Origin: Streptomyces cellostaticus
GTDB taxonomy: Bacteria > Actinomycetota > Actinomycetes > Streptomycetales > Streptomycetaceae
Reading direction: 5' to 3'
DNA length: 64,000 nucleotides
NCBI RefSeq assembly: GCF_001513965.1
Contig: NZ_KQ948028.1
Coordinates: forward strand, 186,001 to 250,000
The position numbers were made by a program, and so were the translations under genes. This document shows positions 42,035 through 54,123 of this stretch, one piece after another. The notes under the pieces were generated by a model. It was not told the DNA's origin. It saw only the letters and a program-made list of their open reading frames with translations, and ran no database searches. Position 1 is the stretch's first letter. Every line of letters starts with the position of its first letter.

Positions 42035-42083
42035 AGAACAAACGCGTTTCGGCACTGCTCCCTGGCGCCTCTAAACTGTGCCC

Positions 42084-44735
<2,652 letters not shown>

Positions 44736-44747
44736 TACGGCACCGAT

Positions 44748-44777
44748 GGCCCCCGGAACTGTCTGGTTCCGGGGGCC
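44748..44777 (+). terminator. terminator after valS
   Basis: A perfect 12-bp stem (GGCCCCCGGAAC / GTTCCGGGGGCC), loop TGTCTG, 12 bp after the valS stop. Confidence 0.88.
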
Positions 44778-44834
44778 AACGCGCGCCCGGGGGCCGGTTT
44801 CGCACGACTGCCCGCAGCTGAGCGCCCTGAAGGA

Positions 44835-44902
44835 ACGCGGGGCCCTGTCGATATGCGGCTCCGCCGCGTGGGCGCGACAAGCCACGACCGAACCGCAGCC
44901 GG
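44835..44902. repeat. Streptomyces intergenic repeat, copy 2
   Basis: Shares GATATGCGGCTCCGCCGCG, a GGGCGCGAC segment and CGCAGCC with 35281-35346. It lies 58 bp after the valS terminator and before folC. Confidence 0.7.
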
Positions 44903-44979
44903 CCGGCACGACCAGCCACCCCGAACCGGCCGCAAGAGCCACCGCACGCTTTGTCACTGCGGCTCCGTAGACTGGCCCC

Positions 44980-46494
44980 GTGAGCGACAACCCCGGCATC
45001 AGTGACACCCCCGACCCCCTCGGCGCCTTCGAAGAGATCATCGCCGAGGAAACCGACCGCGACCCCGACCTCGCGGTCATCGAGGCGGGCAGCCGGACGC
45101 TGCGTACCCAGGGCGGCCGGCCGCACGCCGACGTACCCGCGCGCCCCGAGGACCCGGAGGTCGACAAGGCCCTGCGCGAGGTCGAGACGGAGCTGGCCAC
45201 GCGCTGGGGCGAGACCAAGCTGGAGCCCTCCGTCAGCCGCATCGCCGCGCTGATGGACGTGCTGGGCGAGCCCCAGCGGTCGTACCCGTCCCTGCACATC
45301 ACGGGCACCAACGGCAAGACCTCCACCGCCCGCATGATCGAGGCCCTGCTGGGCGCCTTCGAGCTGCGCACCGGCCGGTACACCAGCCCGCACGTGCAGT
45401 CGATCACCGAGCGGATCAGCCTGGACGGCGCCCCGATCGCCGCCGAGCGGTTCATCGAGACGTACCAGGACATCAAGCCGTACATCGAGATGGTCGACGC
45501 GCAGCAGGAGTTCCGGCTGTCCTTCTTCGAGGTGCTCACCGCCATGGCGTACGCGGCCTTCGCGGACGCGCCGGTGGACGTCGCCGTGGTCGAGGTCGGC
45601 ATGGGCGGCAGCTGGGACGCGACGAACGTGATCGACGGCGATGTCGCGGTGATCACCCCCATCGGTCTCGATCACACCGACCGGCTGGGGGAGACGACGG
45701 CGGAGATCGCCGGCGAGAAGGGCGGCGTCATCAAGCAGGGCGCGACCGTGATCCTGGCGCAGCAGCCGGTGGACGCGGCGCAGGTGCTGCTGAAGAAGGC
45801 CGTCGAGGTCGACGCGACCGTGGCCCGGGAGGGGCTGGAGTTCGGGGTCGTGGCCCGGCAGGTCGCCGTCGGCGGGCAGCTGCTCACCCTGCGCGGTCTG
45901 GGCGGCGAGTACCCCGAGGTGTACCTGCCCCTGCACGGCGGCCACCAGGCGCACAACGCGGCCGTGGCGCTCGCCGCCGTGGAGGCGTTCTTCGGCGTCG
46001 GCGCGCTGCGCGCGGAGTCGCTGGACATCGACACCGTGCGCAAGGCCTTCGCGGCCGTCTCCTCGCCGGGGCGGCTGGAGGTCGTACGGCGCTCGCCCAC
46101 GGTCGTGCTGGACGCGGCGCACAATCCGGCGGGCGCGGAGGCCACCGCCGAGGCCGTGCGGGAGGCGTTCGACTTCAGCCGGCTGATCGGTGTGGTCGGG
46201 GCGAGCGCCGACAAGAACGTGCGGGGGCTGCTGGAGGCCTTCGAGCCGATCTTCGCCGAGGTCGTCGTCACGCAGAACTCCACGCCCCGTGCGATGGACG
46301 CGGACGAGCTGGCCGCGATCGCCGTCGAGGTGTTCGGCGAGGACCGGGTCCAGGTTGAGCCGCGGCTGCCCGATGCCCTGGAGGCCGCGATCACGCTGGC
46401 CGAGGAGGAGGGCGAGTTCGCGGGCGGCGGGGTGCTGGTCACCGGCTCGGTCATCACGGTGGGCGAGGCCCGCCTGCTGCTGGGGAAGGGCTGA
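44980..46494 (+). CDS. folC: folylpolyglutamate synthase / dihydrofolate synthase
   Basis: A 504-residue Mur-ligase-type enzyme adding glutamate to (dihydro)folate. The P-loop HITGTNGKTST is at residues 106-116, and VEVGMGGSWDATNV is the family's Mg/substrate region. The glutamate-domain motif LDAAHNPAG is near 370. The first 70 residues are acidic and not part of the conserved core, as in other Streptomyces. GTG 44980 is the first start. It is followed by a DUF4233 gene and ndk, probably one operon. Confidence 0.95.
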   Translation: MSDNPGISDTPDPLGAFEEIIAEETDRDPDLAVIEAGSRTLRTQGGRPHADVPARPEDPEVDKALREVETELATRWGETKLEPSVSRIAALMDVLGEPQRSYPSLHITGTNGKTSTARMIEALLGAFELRTGRYTSPHVQSITERISLDGAPIAAERFIETYQDIKPYIEMVDAQQEFRLSFFEVLTAMAYAAFADAPVDVAVVEVGMGGSWDATNVIDGDVAVITPIGLDHTDRLGETTAEIAGEKGGVIKQGATVILAQQPVDAAQVLLKKAVEVDATVAREGLEFGVVARQVAVGGQLLTLRGLGGEYPEVYLPLHGGHQAHNAAVALAAVEAFFGVGALRAESLDIDTVRKAFAAVSSPGRLEVVRRSPTVVLDAAHNPAGAEATAEAVREAFDFSRLIGVVGASADKNVRGLLEAFEPIFAEVVVTQNSTPRAMDADELAAIAVEVFGEDRVQVEPRLPDALEAAITLAEEEGEFAGGGVLVTGSVITVGEARLLLGKG

Positions 46495-46503
46495 GGATTC
46501 GTC

Positions 46504-46866
46504 GTGCGTACGTTGTGTTCATCGACGCTGATCGGTGAGTTCTGCATCATCGGGTTCGCGGGGCTCGTGGCCATGAAGGACCCGGGCCTGTCCACGTCGA
46601 CGGTGTGGCTGGTCAGCGGTATCGCCATGGTCCTGTGCGTGCTGCTGTGCGGCATGGTGACCCGGCCGGGCGGCGTCGCCCTCGGCTGGGCCCTTCAGCT
46701 CGCCCTGATCGCCTCCGGCGTCTTCGTCCCGACGATGTACTTCATGGGTGCGGTCTTCGCGGCCCTGTGGTGGGCGTCGGTGCACTACGGCAGAAAGATC
46801 GACGAGGCCAAGGCCCGCTTCGCGGCGCAGGCGGAGTCCTCCTCCGCTACACCTGACGCTGCGTGA
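46504..46866 (+). CDS. DUF4233 membrane protein
   Basis: A 120-residue protein with four predicted helices (MRTLCSSTLIGEFCIIGFAGLVAM, STVWLVSGIAMVLCVLLCGMV, VALGWALQLALIASGVFVPTMYF, MGAVFAALWWASVHYG). The tail is basic then acidic. This DUF4233 family is conserved between folC and ndk in actinobacteria. It starts 9 bp after folC at GTG. Function is not known. Confidence 0.88.
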   Translation: MRTLCSSTLIGEFCIIGFAGLVAMKDPGLSTSTVWLVSGIAMVLCVLLCGMVTRPGGVALGWALQLALIASGVFVPTMYFMGAVFAALWWASVHYGRKIDEAKARFAAQAESSSATPDAA

Positions 46867-46928
46867 CAGCAACACGGACACGCCCTGTAACCTCGTCCCA
46901 CCGCACATGCCAGTCGTAAGGAGCCCCC

Positions 46929-47342
46929 GTGACTCAGCGCACCCTCGTCCTGCTCAAGCCCGACGCCGTCCGGCGAGGCCTGACCGGCGAGATCATCAGC
47001 CGTATCGAGCGCAAGGCCGGCTGGCAGATCACCGCGCTGGAGCTGCGCACCCTGGACCAGGACACGCTGGAGCAGCACTACGGCGAGCACAAGGGCAAGC
47101 CCTTCTACGAGCCGCTGGTGGAGTTCATGGCCTCCGGTCCGGTCGTGGCGCTGATCGTCGAGGGCGAGCGGGTCATCGAGGGGCTGCGTGCCCTGGCCGG
47201 CCCGACCGACCCGATCGCGGCCGCCCCCGGCTCCATCCGTGGTGACTTCGGCGTGATCGTCCGGGAGAACCTGATCCACGCGTCCGACTCGGAGGAGTCC
47301 GCCGAGCGCGAGGTGAAGATCTTCTTCCCGGGCCTCGCCTGA
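46929..47342 (+). CDS. ndk: nucleoside diphosphate kinase
   Basis: A 137-residue NDP kinase that transfers phosphate from ATP to NDPs through a phosphohistidine. It begins TQRTLVLLKPDAVRRGL (nucleotide-binding Lys), and the active-site His is in ENLIHASDSEESAEREV near residue 117. Length is standard. The GTG has AAGGAG eight bases upstream. It supplies NTPs and dNTPs for cell growth and follows folC-DUF4233. Confidence 0.97.
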   Translation: MTQRTLVLLKPDAVRRGLTGEIISRIERKAGWQITALELRTLDQDTLEQHYGEHKGKPFYEPLVEFMASGPVVALIVEGERVIEGLRALAGPTDPIAAAPGSIRGDFGVIVRENLIHASDSEESAEREVKIFFPGLA

Positions 47343-47409
47343 GCCCACCCGGCGGATTTTCCGCGAATTTTTCTGACGGGGCGTCAGTCCTGCTCGGGGA
47401 CCCTGACCT

Positions 47410-47437
47410 GGGACGGCCGTACGTTTTCGGCCGTCCC
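47410..47437 (+). terminator. terminator after ndk
   Basis: GGGACGGCCG and CGGCCGTCCC pair around TACGTTTT, 68 bp after ndk, ahead of the mreB promoter region. Confidence 0.75.
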
Positions 47438-47654
47438 TTGGCATATGCGTTGCCGATCGGGGGAACGTGTGCCCCCGATGGGCCGTCTCCACAAGCGGGG
47501 CGGCGCGCCATCAGATGACAATGGCGAAGACCCTCGCGCAGTGTTCGTGCAGGCGCGTTTACGATGGAAGCCTTCACGTCACAGCACCCGCCTCGCCGTC
47601 CTGACGTGCCCTCAAAAGTTCGGGAAGGCCAGATGAATCCGGATGGGGAACTCA

Positions 47655-48674
47655 ATGTCGTTCATCGGCCGTGACATGGCTGTCGACCTCGGGACCGCCA
47701 ACACGCTGGTGTACGTCAGGGGTCGCGGAATCGTACTCAACGAGCCGTCCGTCGTCGCGATCAACACCAACACCGGTGGCATCCTCGCGGTCGGTGCCGA
47801 AGCGAAGAAGATGATCGGCCGGACGCCGGGCAACATCGTCGCCGTGCGTCCGCTGAAGGACGGCGTGATCGCCGACTTCGAGATCACCGAGCGGATGCTC
47901 CGCTACTTCATCCTGAAGATCCACAAGCGGCGGTATCTCGCCCGGCCGCGGGTCGTCGTCTGCGTGCCCTCGGGCATCACAGGCGTCGAGCGCCGCGCCG
48001 TCATCGAGGCGTCCTCCCAGGCCGGTGCCCGCCAGGTGCACATCATCGAGGAGCCCATGGCCGCGGCCATCGGCTCCGGCCTGCCGGTCCACGAGGCCAC
48101 GGGCAACATGGTGGTGGACATCGGCGGCGGCACCACGGAGGTCGCCGTCATCTCGCTCGGCGGCATCGTCACCGCCCAGTCCATCCGCGTCGCGGGCGAC
48201 GAACTGGACAACGCGATCATCCAGTACATCAAGAAGGAGTACAGCCTTCTGCTGGGTGAGCGGACGGCCGAGCAGATCAAGATCACGATCGGTTCGGCGT
48301 ACGACCTCGACGCCGACGAGCACACCGAAGTCCGCGGCCGGGACCTGGTCTCCGGACTGCCGAAGACCGTCGTCATCTCGGCCGCCGAGGTCCGCAAGGC
48401 GATCGAGGAGCCGGTCAACGCGATCGTCGACGCGGTCAAGACGACCCTCGACAAGTGTCCGCCGGAGCTGTCCGGCGACATCATGGACAGGGGAATCGTT
48501 CTGACCGGCGGTGGAGCGCTGCTGCGCGGCCTGGACGAGCGGCTGCGCCGGGAGACCGGCATGCCGATCCACATCGCCGAGGACCCGCTGGACAGCGTCG
48601 CGCTCGGCTCCGGCAAGTGCGTCGAGGAGTTCGAGGCGCTCCAGCAGGTGCTGGACGCCCAGCCGCGCAGATGA
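47655..48674 (+). CDS. mreB: rod-shape / cell-wall actin MreB
   Basis: A 339-residue bacterial actin. Phosphate-1 DLGTANTLVYV is near residue 11, phosphate-2 MVVDIGGGTTEVAVIS near 150-165, and the adenosine motif ILTGGGALLRGLDERL near the end. In Streptomyces MreB supports spore-wall rather than vegetative elongation. ATG 47655 is chosen for GGGGAA just upstream; ATG 47643 adds MGNS, the form annotated in some genomes. It heads mreB-mreC-mreD-pbp2-rodA. Confidence 0.96.
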   Translation: MSFIGRDMAVDLGTANTLVYVRGRGIVLNEPSVVAINTNTGGILAVGAEAKKMIGRTPGNIVAVRPLKDGVIADFEITERMLRYFILKIHKRRYLARPRVVVCVPSGITGVERRAVIEASSQAGARQVHIIEEPMAAAIGSGLPVHEATGNMVVDIGGGTTEVAVISLGGIVTAQSIRVAGDELDNAIIQYIKKEYSLLLGERTAEQIKITIGSAYDLDADEHTEVRGRDLVSGLPKTVVISAAEVRKAIEEPVNAIVDAVKTTLDKCPPELSGDIMDRGIVLTGGGALLRGLDERLRRETGMPIHIAEDPLDSVALGSGKCVEEFEALQQVLDAQPRR

Positions 48675-48688
48675 CGTATCTCTTCGAT

Positions 48689-48724
48689 TCCGCCGTACGA
48701 GACGATCTCCTCTCGTACGGCGGA
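48689..48724 (+). terminator. attenuator-like hairpin between mreB and mreC
   Basis: A perfect 14-bp stem (TCCGCCGTACGAGA and complement) with loop CGATCTCC begins 15 bp after mreB. mreC is 114 bp further on. It could end most mreB transcripts and let some continue into mreCD. Confidence 0.7.
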
Positions 48725-48837
48725 TCGTTGATATCGAGGCATAAGCTCCCACACATGGGCCCCTTGGGCTTGCGCTTCGCGAGTGGCGCCTTCAGGGGTC
48801 CCCGAATTCCTACTGAGGAAGGGCACGGCCGCCGCAC

Positions 48838-49776
48838 GTGAGGGACACGAAAGAGAGCCGGCTGCTCCTGGTCCTGCTGATCGCCATCGCGTTCGCGCTG
48901 ATCACGGTGGACATCCGCGGGGGCCGGAACTCACCGGTCGAGGGTGCCCGGCAAGCCGCGGCCGCGGTGTTCGGCCCGATCGAGAACGGGCTGTCCTCGG
49001 CAGTCGACCCGGTCGGCAACGCCGTCTCCGCCATCCGTGACTCCGGCAGCCGCCACGACCGGCTCGCCGCACTGGAGAAGGAGAACGCGGCTCTCAAGGC
49101 GAAGCTCGGCAGCGACGACCGCAACCGCAGCCGCCTGAGTCAGCTCGACAGGATGCTGAAGATCGCCGGCGAGGGCCAGTACGGCATCAAGGGCGCCCAG
49201 GTCATCGCCATAGGGGCGGCGCAGGGCTTCTCCTGGACCATCACCATCGACGTCGGCGCGAACGACGGCATCAAGCGCGACATGACCGTGCTGAACGGCG
49301 ACGGTCTGGTCGGCCGGGTCACGACCGTCGGCCCGGACACCTCCACCGTGCTCCTCGCCAACGACCCCGACTTCACCGTCGGCACCCGCATGGAGGGCGG
49401 CGACGAACTCGGCTTCGCCTCCGGGCAGGGCGACCGCCCGCTGCGCGTGGAACTCCTCAACGGCAAGGCCGAGGTGAAGAAGGGCGACCGGCTCGTCACC
49501 TTCGGCTCCCAGGCGGACAAGCCCTTCGTGCCCGGCGTGCCGGTCGGCGTGGTCTCCCGCGTCGACCCCTCCGGCGGCGGCCTCACCCGCACGCTGTACG
49601 TCACGCCGTACGTCGGCTTCACCAAGCTCGACCTCGTCGGCGTGGTCGTCGAGGCCCCGAAGAAGGACCCGCGCGACGAGGTCCTGCCGGCCAAGCCCAA
49701 GCCGATCCCGACGCCGACGGTGACCGTCACGGTCACCCCCTCGGCCAACGCACCCGCAGCCGGCCAGCAGCAGTAG
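48838..49776 (+). CDS. mreC: rod-shape-determining protein MreC
   Basis: A 312-residue bitopic membrane protein. The N-terminal helix LLLVLLIAIAFALITVDI is at about residues 9-26. A coiled coil (RLAALEKENAALKAKLGSDDRNRSRLSQLDRML) and a beta-rich periplasmic-type domain (GDGLVGRVTTVGPDTSTVLLANDPDF) follow. The Pro-rich tail is KPIPTPTVTVTVTP. It links MreB to wall synthases PBP2/RodA outside the membrane. GTG 48838 is the start. Confidence 0.95.
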   Translation: MRDTKESRLLLVLLIAIAFALITVDIRGGRNSPVEGARQAAAAVFGPIENGLSSAVDPVGNAVSAIRDSGSRHDRLAALEKENAALKAKLGSDDRNRSRLSQLDRMLKIAGEGQYGIKGAQVIAIGAAQGFSWTITIDVGANDGIKRDMTVLNGDGLVGRVTTVGPDTSTVLLANDPDFTVGTRMEGGDELGFASGQGDRPLRVELLNGKAEVKKGDRLVTFGSQADKPFVPGVPVGVVSRVDPSGGGLTRTLYVTPYVGFTKLDLVGVVVEAPKKDPRDEVLPAKPKPIPTPTVTVTVTPSANAPAAGQQQ

Positions 49777-49792
49777 GAGCTGAGTTTTTCCC

Positions 49793-50470
49793 ATGCGTGT
49801 CAACCGGATCCTGCTCTCCAGCGCACTGGTCGTCGTCGCCCTGGTGATCCAGGTGAGCGTCCTCGCCCGGCTGCACCTGCCGGGCGCCGTCCCCGACCTG
49901 CTGCTGCTCACCGTCCTCGGCCTCGCCATGGTGTACGGCCATGTGGGCGGCGCCCTCGTCGGCTTCGGCGCCGGCCTGCTCGCCGACCTCGCCCCGCCCG
50001 CCGACCACGCGGCCGGCCGCTACGCGCTCGTGCTGTGCGTCATCGGCTACGGCGCCGGACTCATCAAGCCGGAGAACGGCCGCCTGAAGTCGGCGACCGG
50101 CCCGATGGCCGTCGTGGTCGCCGCCGCCGTCGGCTCCACGCTGCTGTACGCGGGCGTCGGCGCCCTGGTCGGCGACACCGCGGCCCGTCATGTCGGCCTG
50201 ACCGGACTGCTGTTCTCGGCCGCCCTGTACGACCTGCTGCTCGCGCCCTTCGTGGTCCCCGGGATCATGTGGCTGGCCCGCCGCTCCGACAACGACCCGC
50301 TCGCCGAGACCAGCCCCGCCGCCAAGGCCGGTGACATCTCCTCGGGCTGGCTCTCCTCCGGCACCGGCCTGCGCATCGGCAGCCAGCGCGGCGGCCTCGG
50401 CGCCCTGAAGGCCAAGGCCCGCACCCGCTCGACCCGGGTCGGCCGCATCAAGGGGGTCAAGCGGCTGTGA
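49793..50470 (+). CDS. mreD: rod-shape-determining protein MreD
   Basis: A 225-residue membrane protein with five to six helices from MRVNRILLSSALVVVALVIQVSVLARLHLPGAVPDLLLLTVLG to YDLLLAPFVVPGIMWLARR. The C-terminal 60 residues are basic and cytosolic, longer than in E. coli MreD. It follows mreC by 16 bp with a purine-rich SD. It is part of the wall elongation/sporulation complex. Confidence 0.93.
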   Translation: MRVNRILLSSALVVVALVIQVSVLARLHLPGAVPDLLLLTVLGLAMVYGHVGGALVGFGAGLLADLAPPADHAAGRYALVLCVIGYGAGLIKPENGRLKSATGPMAVVVAAAVGSTLLYAGVGALVGDTAARHVGLTGLLFSAALYDLLLAPFVVPGIMWLARRSDNDPLAETSPAAKAGDISSGWLSSGTGLRIGSQRGGLGALKAKARTRSTRVGRIKGVKRL

Positions 50471-50586
50471 GCGGGCTCAAGTTCACCCGAATGAGGAAGA
50501 ACCGGCGGAACGTGGCCTCACAGGCTGGTCGTTCATCATGCGTACGCGCACACACGTCCGTGCACTGAGAGGGGGAAACAGCCGCA

Positions 50587-52836
50587 GTGACCAACATTCC
50601 CGAGACCGGACGGACCCCACGGGTCCAGATCCGGCTGGTCGTGATCCAGATCCTCGTCCTGTCCCTCCTCGGCACGCTCGGCGGCCGCCTGTGGTACCTC
50701 CAGATCCGGCAGGGCGCCGAGTACCAGAAGGAGGCCTCCGGCAACCACGTCCAGCAGGTCGTCGACCCCGCCGTGCGCGGCGACATCCTGGACGCCCGGG
50801 GCGTGCCGCTCGCCGACAACGAGACCCGCCTGGTCGTCTCCGCCTCCCGCACCGACCTGCTCAAGCAGAAGGACGACGGCAAGGCCGTCCTCGCCAAGCT
50901 GGCCGGCGTCCTCGGCATCAAGCCCGAGGAGGTCAGGCAGAAGGTCCGGCTGTGCGACGCCAAGACCCCCCAGCCCTGCTGGAACGGCTCGCCGTACCAG
51001 CCCATCCCGATCACCGACGAGGCCACCCCCAAGCAGGCCCTGCAGATCCGCGAGCGCGCCGAGGACTTCCCCGGCATCACCGCCGAGCCGGAGGCCGTGC
51101 GCCGCTACGCGGGCCCGGGCAAGTCCAACACCGCCCAGGTCCTCGGCTACCTCTCGCCGGTCACCGACGACGAGATCCAGAAGGCCAAGGACACCGACTC
51201 GCCCTACCTGCGCTCCGACATGGTCGGCCGCTCCGGCCTGGAGCGCCAGTACGACAAGGTCCTGCGCGGCAAGGCCGGCGTGACCCGCTACGAGGTGGAC
51301 AACCTCGGACGGGTCATCGGCAAGGCCAAGTCGGACGCCGCCGAATCCGGTTCCAACCTGGTCACCAGCATCGACTCCCGGGTGCAGCGCGTCGCCGAGT
51401 ACGAGCTGAACAAGGCCATGAAGAAGGCCCGCGAGCAGTTCGACAAGATCACCGGCGAGAACTACAAGGCCGACTCCGGTGCCGTCGTCGTGATGGAGGC
51501 CAAGACCGGCCGGATCGTCGCCATGTCCTCCGCACCGACCTACGACCCGAACGTATGGGTCGGCGGCATCTCCGCCAAGGACTACAAGCAGCTCACCGGC
51601 AAGGACAGCGACTACCCGCTGCTCAACAGGGCCATACAGGGTCAGGCCGCACCCGGCTCGACCTTCAAGGTGGTCTCCACGGCCGCCGCGGTCCAGGCCG
51701 GTTACGTCTGGGACGGCGGCTACCCGTGCACCAGCTCGTACTCGGTGGGCGGCCAGGTCTTCAAGAACTTCGAGGGCGAGAACTTCGGCCCGATCTCCCT
51801 CGGCCGGGCCCTGGAGGTCTCCTGCGACACCGTCTTCTACGGCCTCGCGGACAGGGAGTGGAAGCGGGACGGCGGCATCAACCCCAAGAAGGGCCGGCCC
51901 AAGGACTACTTCTTCAAGACCGCCCACCAGTTCGGCCTCGGCAAGGAGACCGGCATCGACCTGCCCAACGAGGTCACCGGCCGCGTCCCCGACCGCCAGT
52001 GGAAGCTGGACTACTGGAAGGCCAACAAGGACGCCTGGTGCAAGTCCGGCAAGAAGGACGGCTCCTACGTCGAGAAGATCGCGTACGAGAACTGCCTCGA
52101 GGGCAACAAGATGCGCGAGGGTGACGAGATCAACTACTCCATCGGCCAGGGCGACACCCTCGTCACCCCGATCCAGGAGGCCGTGATCTACGGCGCCGTC
52201 TCCAACGGCGGCACCATGTACCAGCCGACCATCGGCAAGGCGGTCATCAGCCCGGACGGCAGGACCGTCACGCCGATCAAGCCGAAGAAGTCCGGGAAGC
52301 TGCCGGTCAGCCAGGCCACCCTCAAGGGCATGAACGACGCCTTCGCGGGCGTCATCACCCGCGGTACCGCCGCCTGGAAGTTCGGCGGCTGGCCCCAGAA
52401 CAAGATCCCGCTGCACGCCAAGACCGGTACCGCCGAGGTCTACGGCAAGCAGACCACGTCCTGGCTGGCCACCTACTCCAAGGACTACACGGTGATCATG
52501 ACGATCGCCCAGGCCGGTACGGGTTCCGGAGCCTCCGGTGAGGCCGTGCGCAACATCTACAGCGCGCTCTACGGCGTCCAGGGCGACGGCTCCATCGACA
52601 AGAAGAAGGCGCTGCTGCCCGAGCCGGAGAAGGGCCTGCCCAAGGTCCGCACGGACGGCACGATCGCCGCCCCGAAGATCACCGGCGACCCGGGCAAGGA
52701 CGCCGAGGCCTCCCAGCAGGACAACCCCACCAACGGGGACAACCAGCAACCCGCCACCTCACCGTCGCCCACCACGCGCAACCGCACCACCCGCAGGCGG
52801 CCGCGCCTGAAGGGAAGCCGGAGGATGCTCACATGA
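50587..52836 (+). CDS. penicillin-binding protein 2 (class B transpeptidase)
   Basis: A 749-residue bPBP. It has one membrane helix (about 17-34), a dimerisation domain, and a transpeptidase domain with SxxK at Ser358-Lys361 (APGSTFK), S-x-D at 412-414 (SCD, where SxN is usual) and KTG at 612-614. The disordered tail (QQPATSPSPTTRNRTTRRR) is species-typical. GTG 50587 has AGGGGGAAACAG upstream. It cross-links glycan made by the RodA homologue, whose ATG overlaps this stop (ATGA). Confidence 0.95.
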   Translation: MTNIPETGRTPRVQIRLVVIQILVLSLLGTLGGRLWYLQIRQGAEYQKEASGNHVQQVVDPAVRGDILDARGVPLADNETRLVVSASRTDLLKQKDDGKAVLAKLAGVLGIKPEEVRQKVRLCDAKTPQPCWNGSPYQPIPITDEATPKQALQIRERAEDFPGITAEPEAVRRYAGPGKSNTAQVLGYLSPVTDDEIQKAKDTDSPYLRSDMVGRSGLERQYDKVLRGKAGVTRYEVDNLGRVIGKAKSDAAESGSNLVTSIDSRVQRVAEYELNKAMKKAREQFDKITGENYKADSGAVVVMEAKTGRIVAMSSAPTYDPNVWVGGISAKDYKQLTGKDSDYPLLNRAIQGQAAPGSTFKVVSTAAAVQAGYVWDGGYPCTSSYSVGGQVFKNFEGENFGPISLGRALEVSCDTVFYGLADREWKRDGGINPKKGRPKDYFFKTAHQFGLGKETGIDLPNEVTGRVPDRQWKLDYWKANKDAWCKSGKKDGSYVEKIAYENCLEGNKMREGDEINYSIGQGDTLVTPIQEAVIYGAVSNGGTMYQPTIGKAVISPDGRTVTPIKPKKSGKLPVSQATLKGMNDAFAGVITRGTAAWKFGGWPQNKIPLHAKTGTAEVYGKQTTSWLATYSKDYTVIMTIAQAGTGSGASGEAVRNIYSALYGVQGDGSIDKKKALLPEPEKGLPKVRTDGTIAAPKITGDPGKDAEASQQDNPTNGDNQQPATSPSPTTRNRTTRRRPRLKGSRRMLT

Positions 52837-54032
52837 CCGGCGCCAACAGCTTCTCCGTCTCCGGGTACGGCCCCGAGCGGGCCGGCTGGACCAGGATCTT
52901 CGCCCGCGACTCCATGGCCCGCCGGCTCGACTGGCCGATGCTGCTCGCGGCCGTCGCGCTGTCGCTGATCGGCTCCCTGCTGGTGTACTCGGCCACCCGC
53001 AACCGCAACGAGATCAACCAGGGCGACCCGTACTACTTCCTGCTCCGGCACATCATGAACACCGGCATCGGGCTCACCCTGATGATCGGCACGGTCTGGC
53101 TCGGCCACCGCGCCCTGCGCAACGCCGTGCCGATCCTCTACGGCCTGTCGGTCTTCGGCATCCTCGCCGTGCTCACCCCGCTCGGCTCCACCGTCAACGG
53201 CGCGCACTCCTGGATCGTGCTCGGCGGCGGCTTCTCGCTCCAGCCGTCCGAGTTCGTGAAGATCACGATCATCCTGGGCATGGCGATGCTGCTCGCGACC
53301 CGGGTCGACGCCGGCGACAAGAAGTACCCCGACCACCGCACGGTGGTGCAGTCCCTGGGGCTGGCCGCCGTACCGATCCTGATCGTGCTGCTCATGCCCG
53401 ACCTCGGGTCGGTCATGGTCATGGTGATCATCATCCTGGGCGTGCTGCTCGCCTCCGGGGCCTCCAACCGCTGGGTCTTCGGCCTGATCGCCGCGGGCGC
53501 CATCGGCGCGATCGCCGTCTGGCAGCTGCACATCCTGGACACCTACCAGATCAACCGCTTCGCGGCCTTCGCCAACCCGGACCTGGACCCCGCGGGCGTC
53601 GGCTACAACACCAACCAGGCCCGCATCGCCATCGGCTCCGGCGGTCTGACCGGCGCGGGCCTGTTCCACGGCTCGCAGACCACCGGCCAGTTCGTGCCCG
53701 AGCAGCAGACGGACTTCGTCTTCACGGTCGCGGGGGAGGAGCTGGGCTTCCTCGGCGCGGGCCTGATCATCTTCCTGCTGGGCGTGGTCCTGTGGCGGGC
53801 CTGCCGCATCGCCCGCGACTCGACCGAGCTGTACGGCACGATCGTCGCCGCCGGCATCGTCGCCTGGTTCGCCTTCCAGGCCTTCGAGAACGTCGGCATG
53901 ACCCTCGGCATCATGCCGGTCACCGGCCTGCCCCTGCCGTTCGTGTCGTACGGCGGCTCGTCGATGTTCGCGGTGTGGGTGGCGGTGGGACTGCTCCAGT
54001 CGATCAAGGTGCAGCGGCCGATGTCCGCATGA
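52833..54032 (+). CDS. rodA: RodA/FtsW-family peptidoglycan glycosyltransferase
   Basis: A 399-residue SEDS glycosyltransferase with about ten helices. The catalytic region includes QPSEFVKITIIL near residue 143 and the conserved DLGSVMVM. EELGFLGAGLIIF is the extracellular loop motif with the essential acidic residue, and TGLPLPFVSYGGSSM lies near the C terminus. Together with the overlapping PBP2 it polymerises and cross-links wall. The S. coelicolor gene at this place is known as sfr. Confidence 0.95.
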   Translation: MTGANSFSVSGYGPERAGWTRIFARDSMARRLDWPMLLAAVALSLIGSLLVYSATRNRNEINQGDPYYFLLRHIMNTGIGLTLMIGTVWLGHRALRNAVPILYGLSVFGILAVLTPLGSTVNGAHSWIVLGGGFSLQPSEFVKITIILGMAMLLATRVDAGDKKYPDHRTVVQSLGLAAVPILIVLLMPDLGSVMVMVIIILGVLLASGASNRWVFGLIAAGAIGAIAVWQLHILDTYQINRFAAFANPDLDPAGVGYNTNQARIAIGSGGLTGAGLFHGSQTTGQFVPEQQTDFVFTVAGEELGFLGAGLIIFLLGVVLWRACRIARDSTELYGTIVAAGIVAWFAFQAFENVGMTLGIMPVTGLPLPFVSYGGSSMFAVWVAVGLLQSIKVQRPMSA

Positions 54033-54043
54033 GGGCGTTCACC

Positions 54044-54079
54044 GGGTGAATGACGGGAGTTTTCCCGTCATTCACCCGA
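54044..54079 (+). terminator. terminator after rodA
   Basis: A perfect 16-bp stem (CGGGTGAATGACGGGA and complement) with GTTT loop, 11 bp past the rodA stop. Confidence 0.88.
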
Positions 54080-54123
54080 GATGGCCCCTGCCCTCCCGAC
54101 CCGTCTGCCACTAGATTCGGTTC

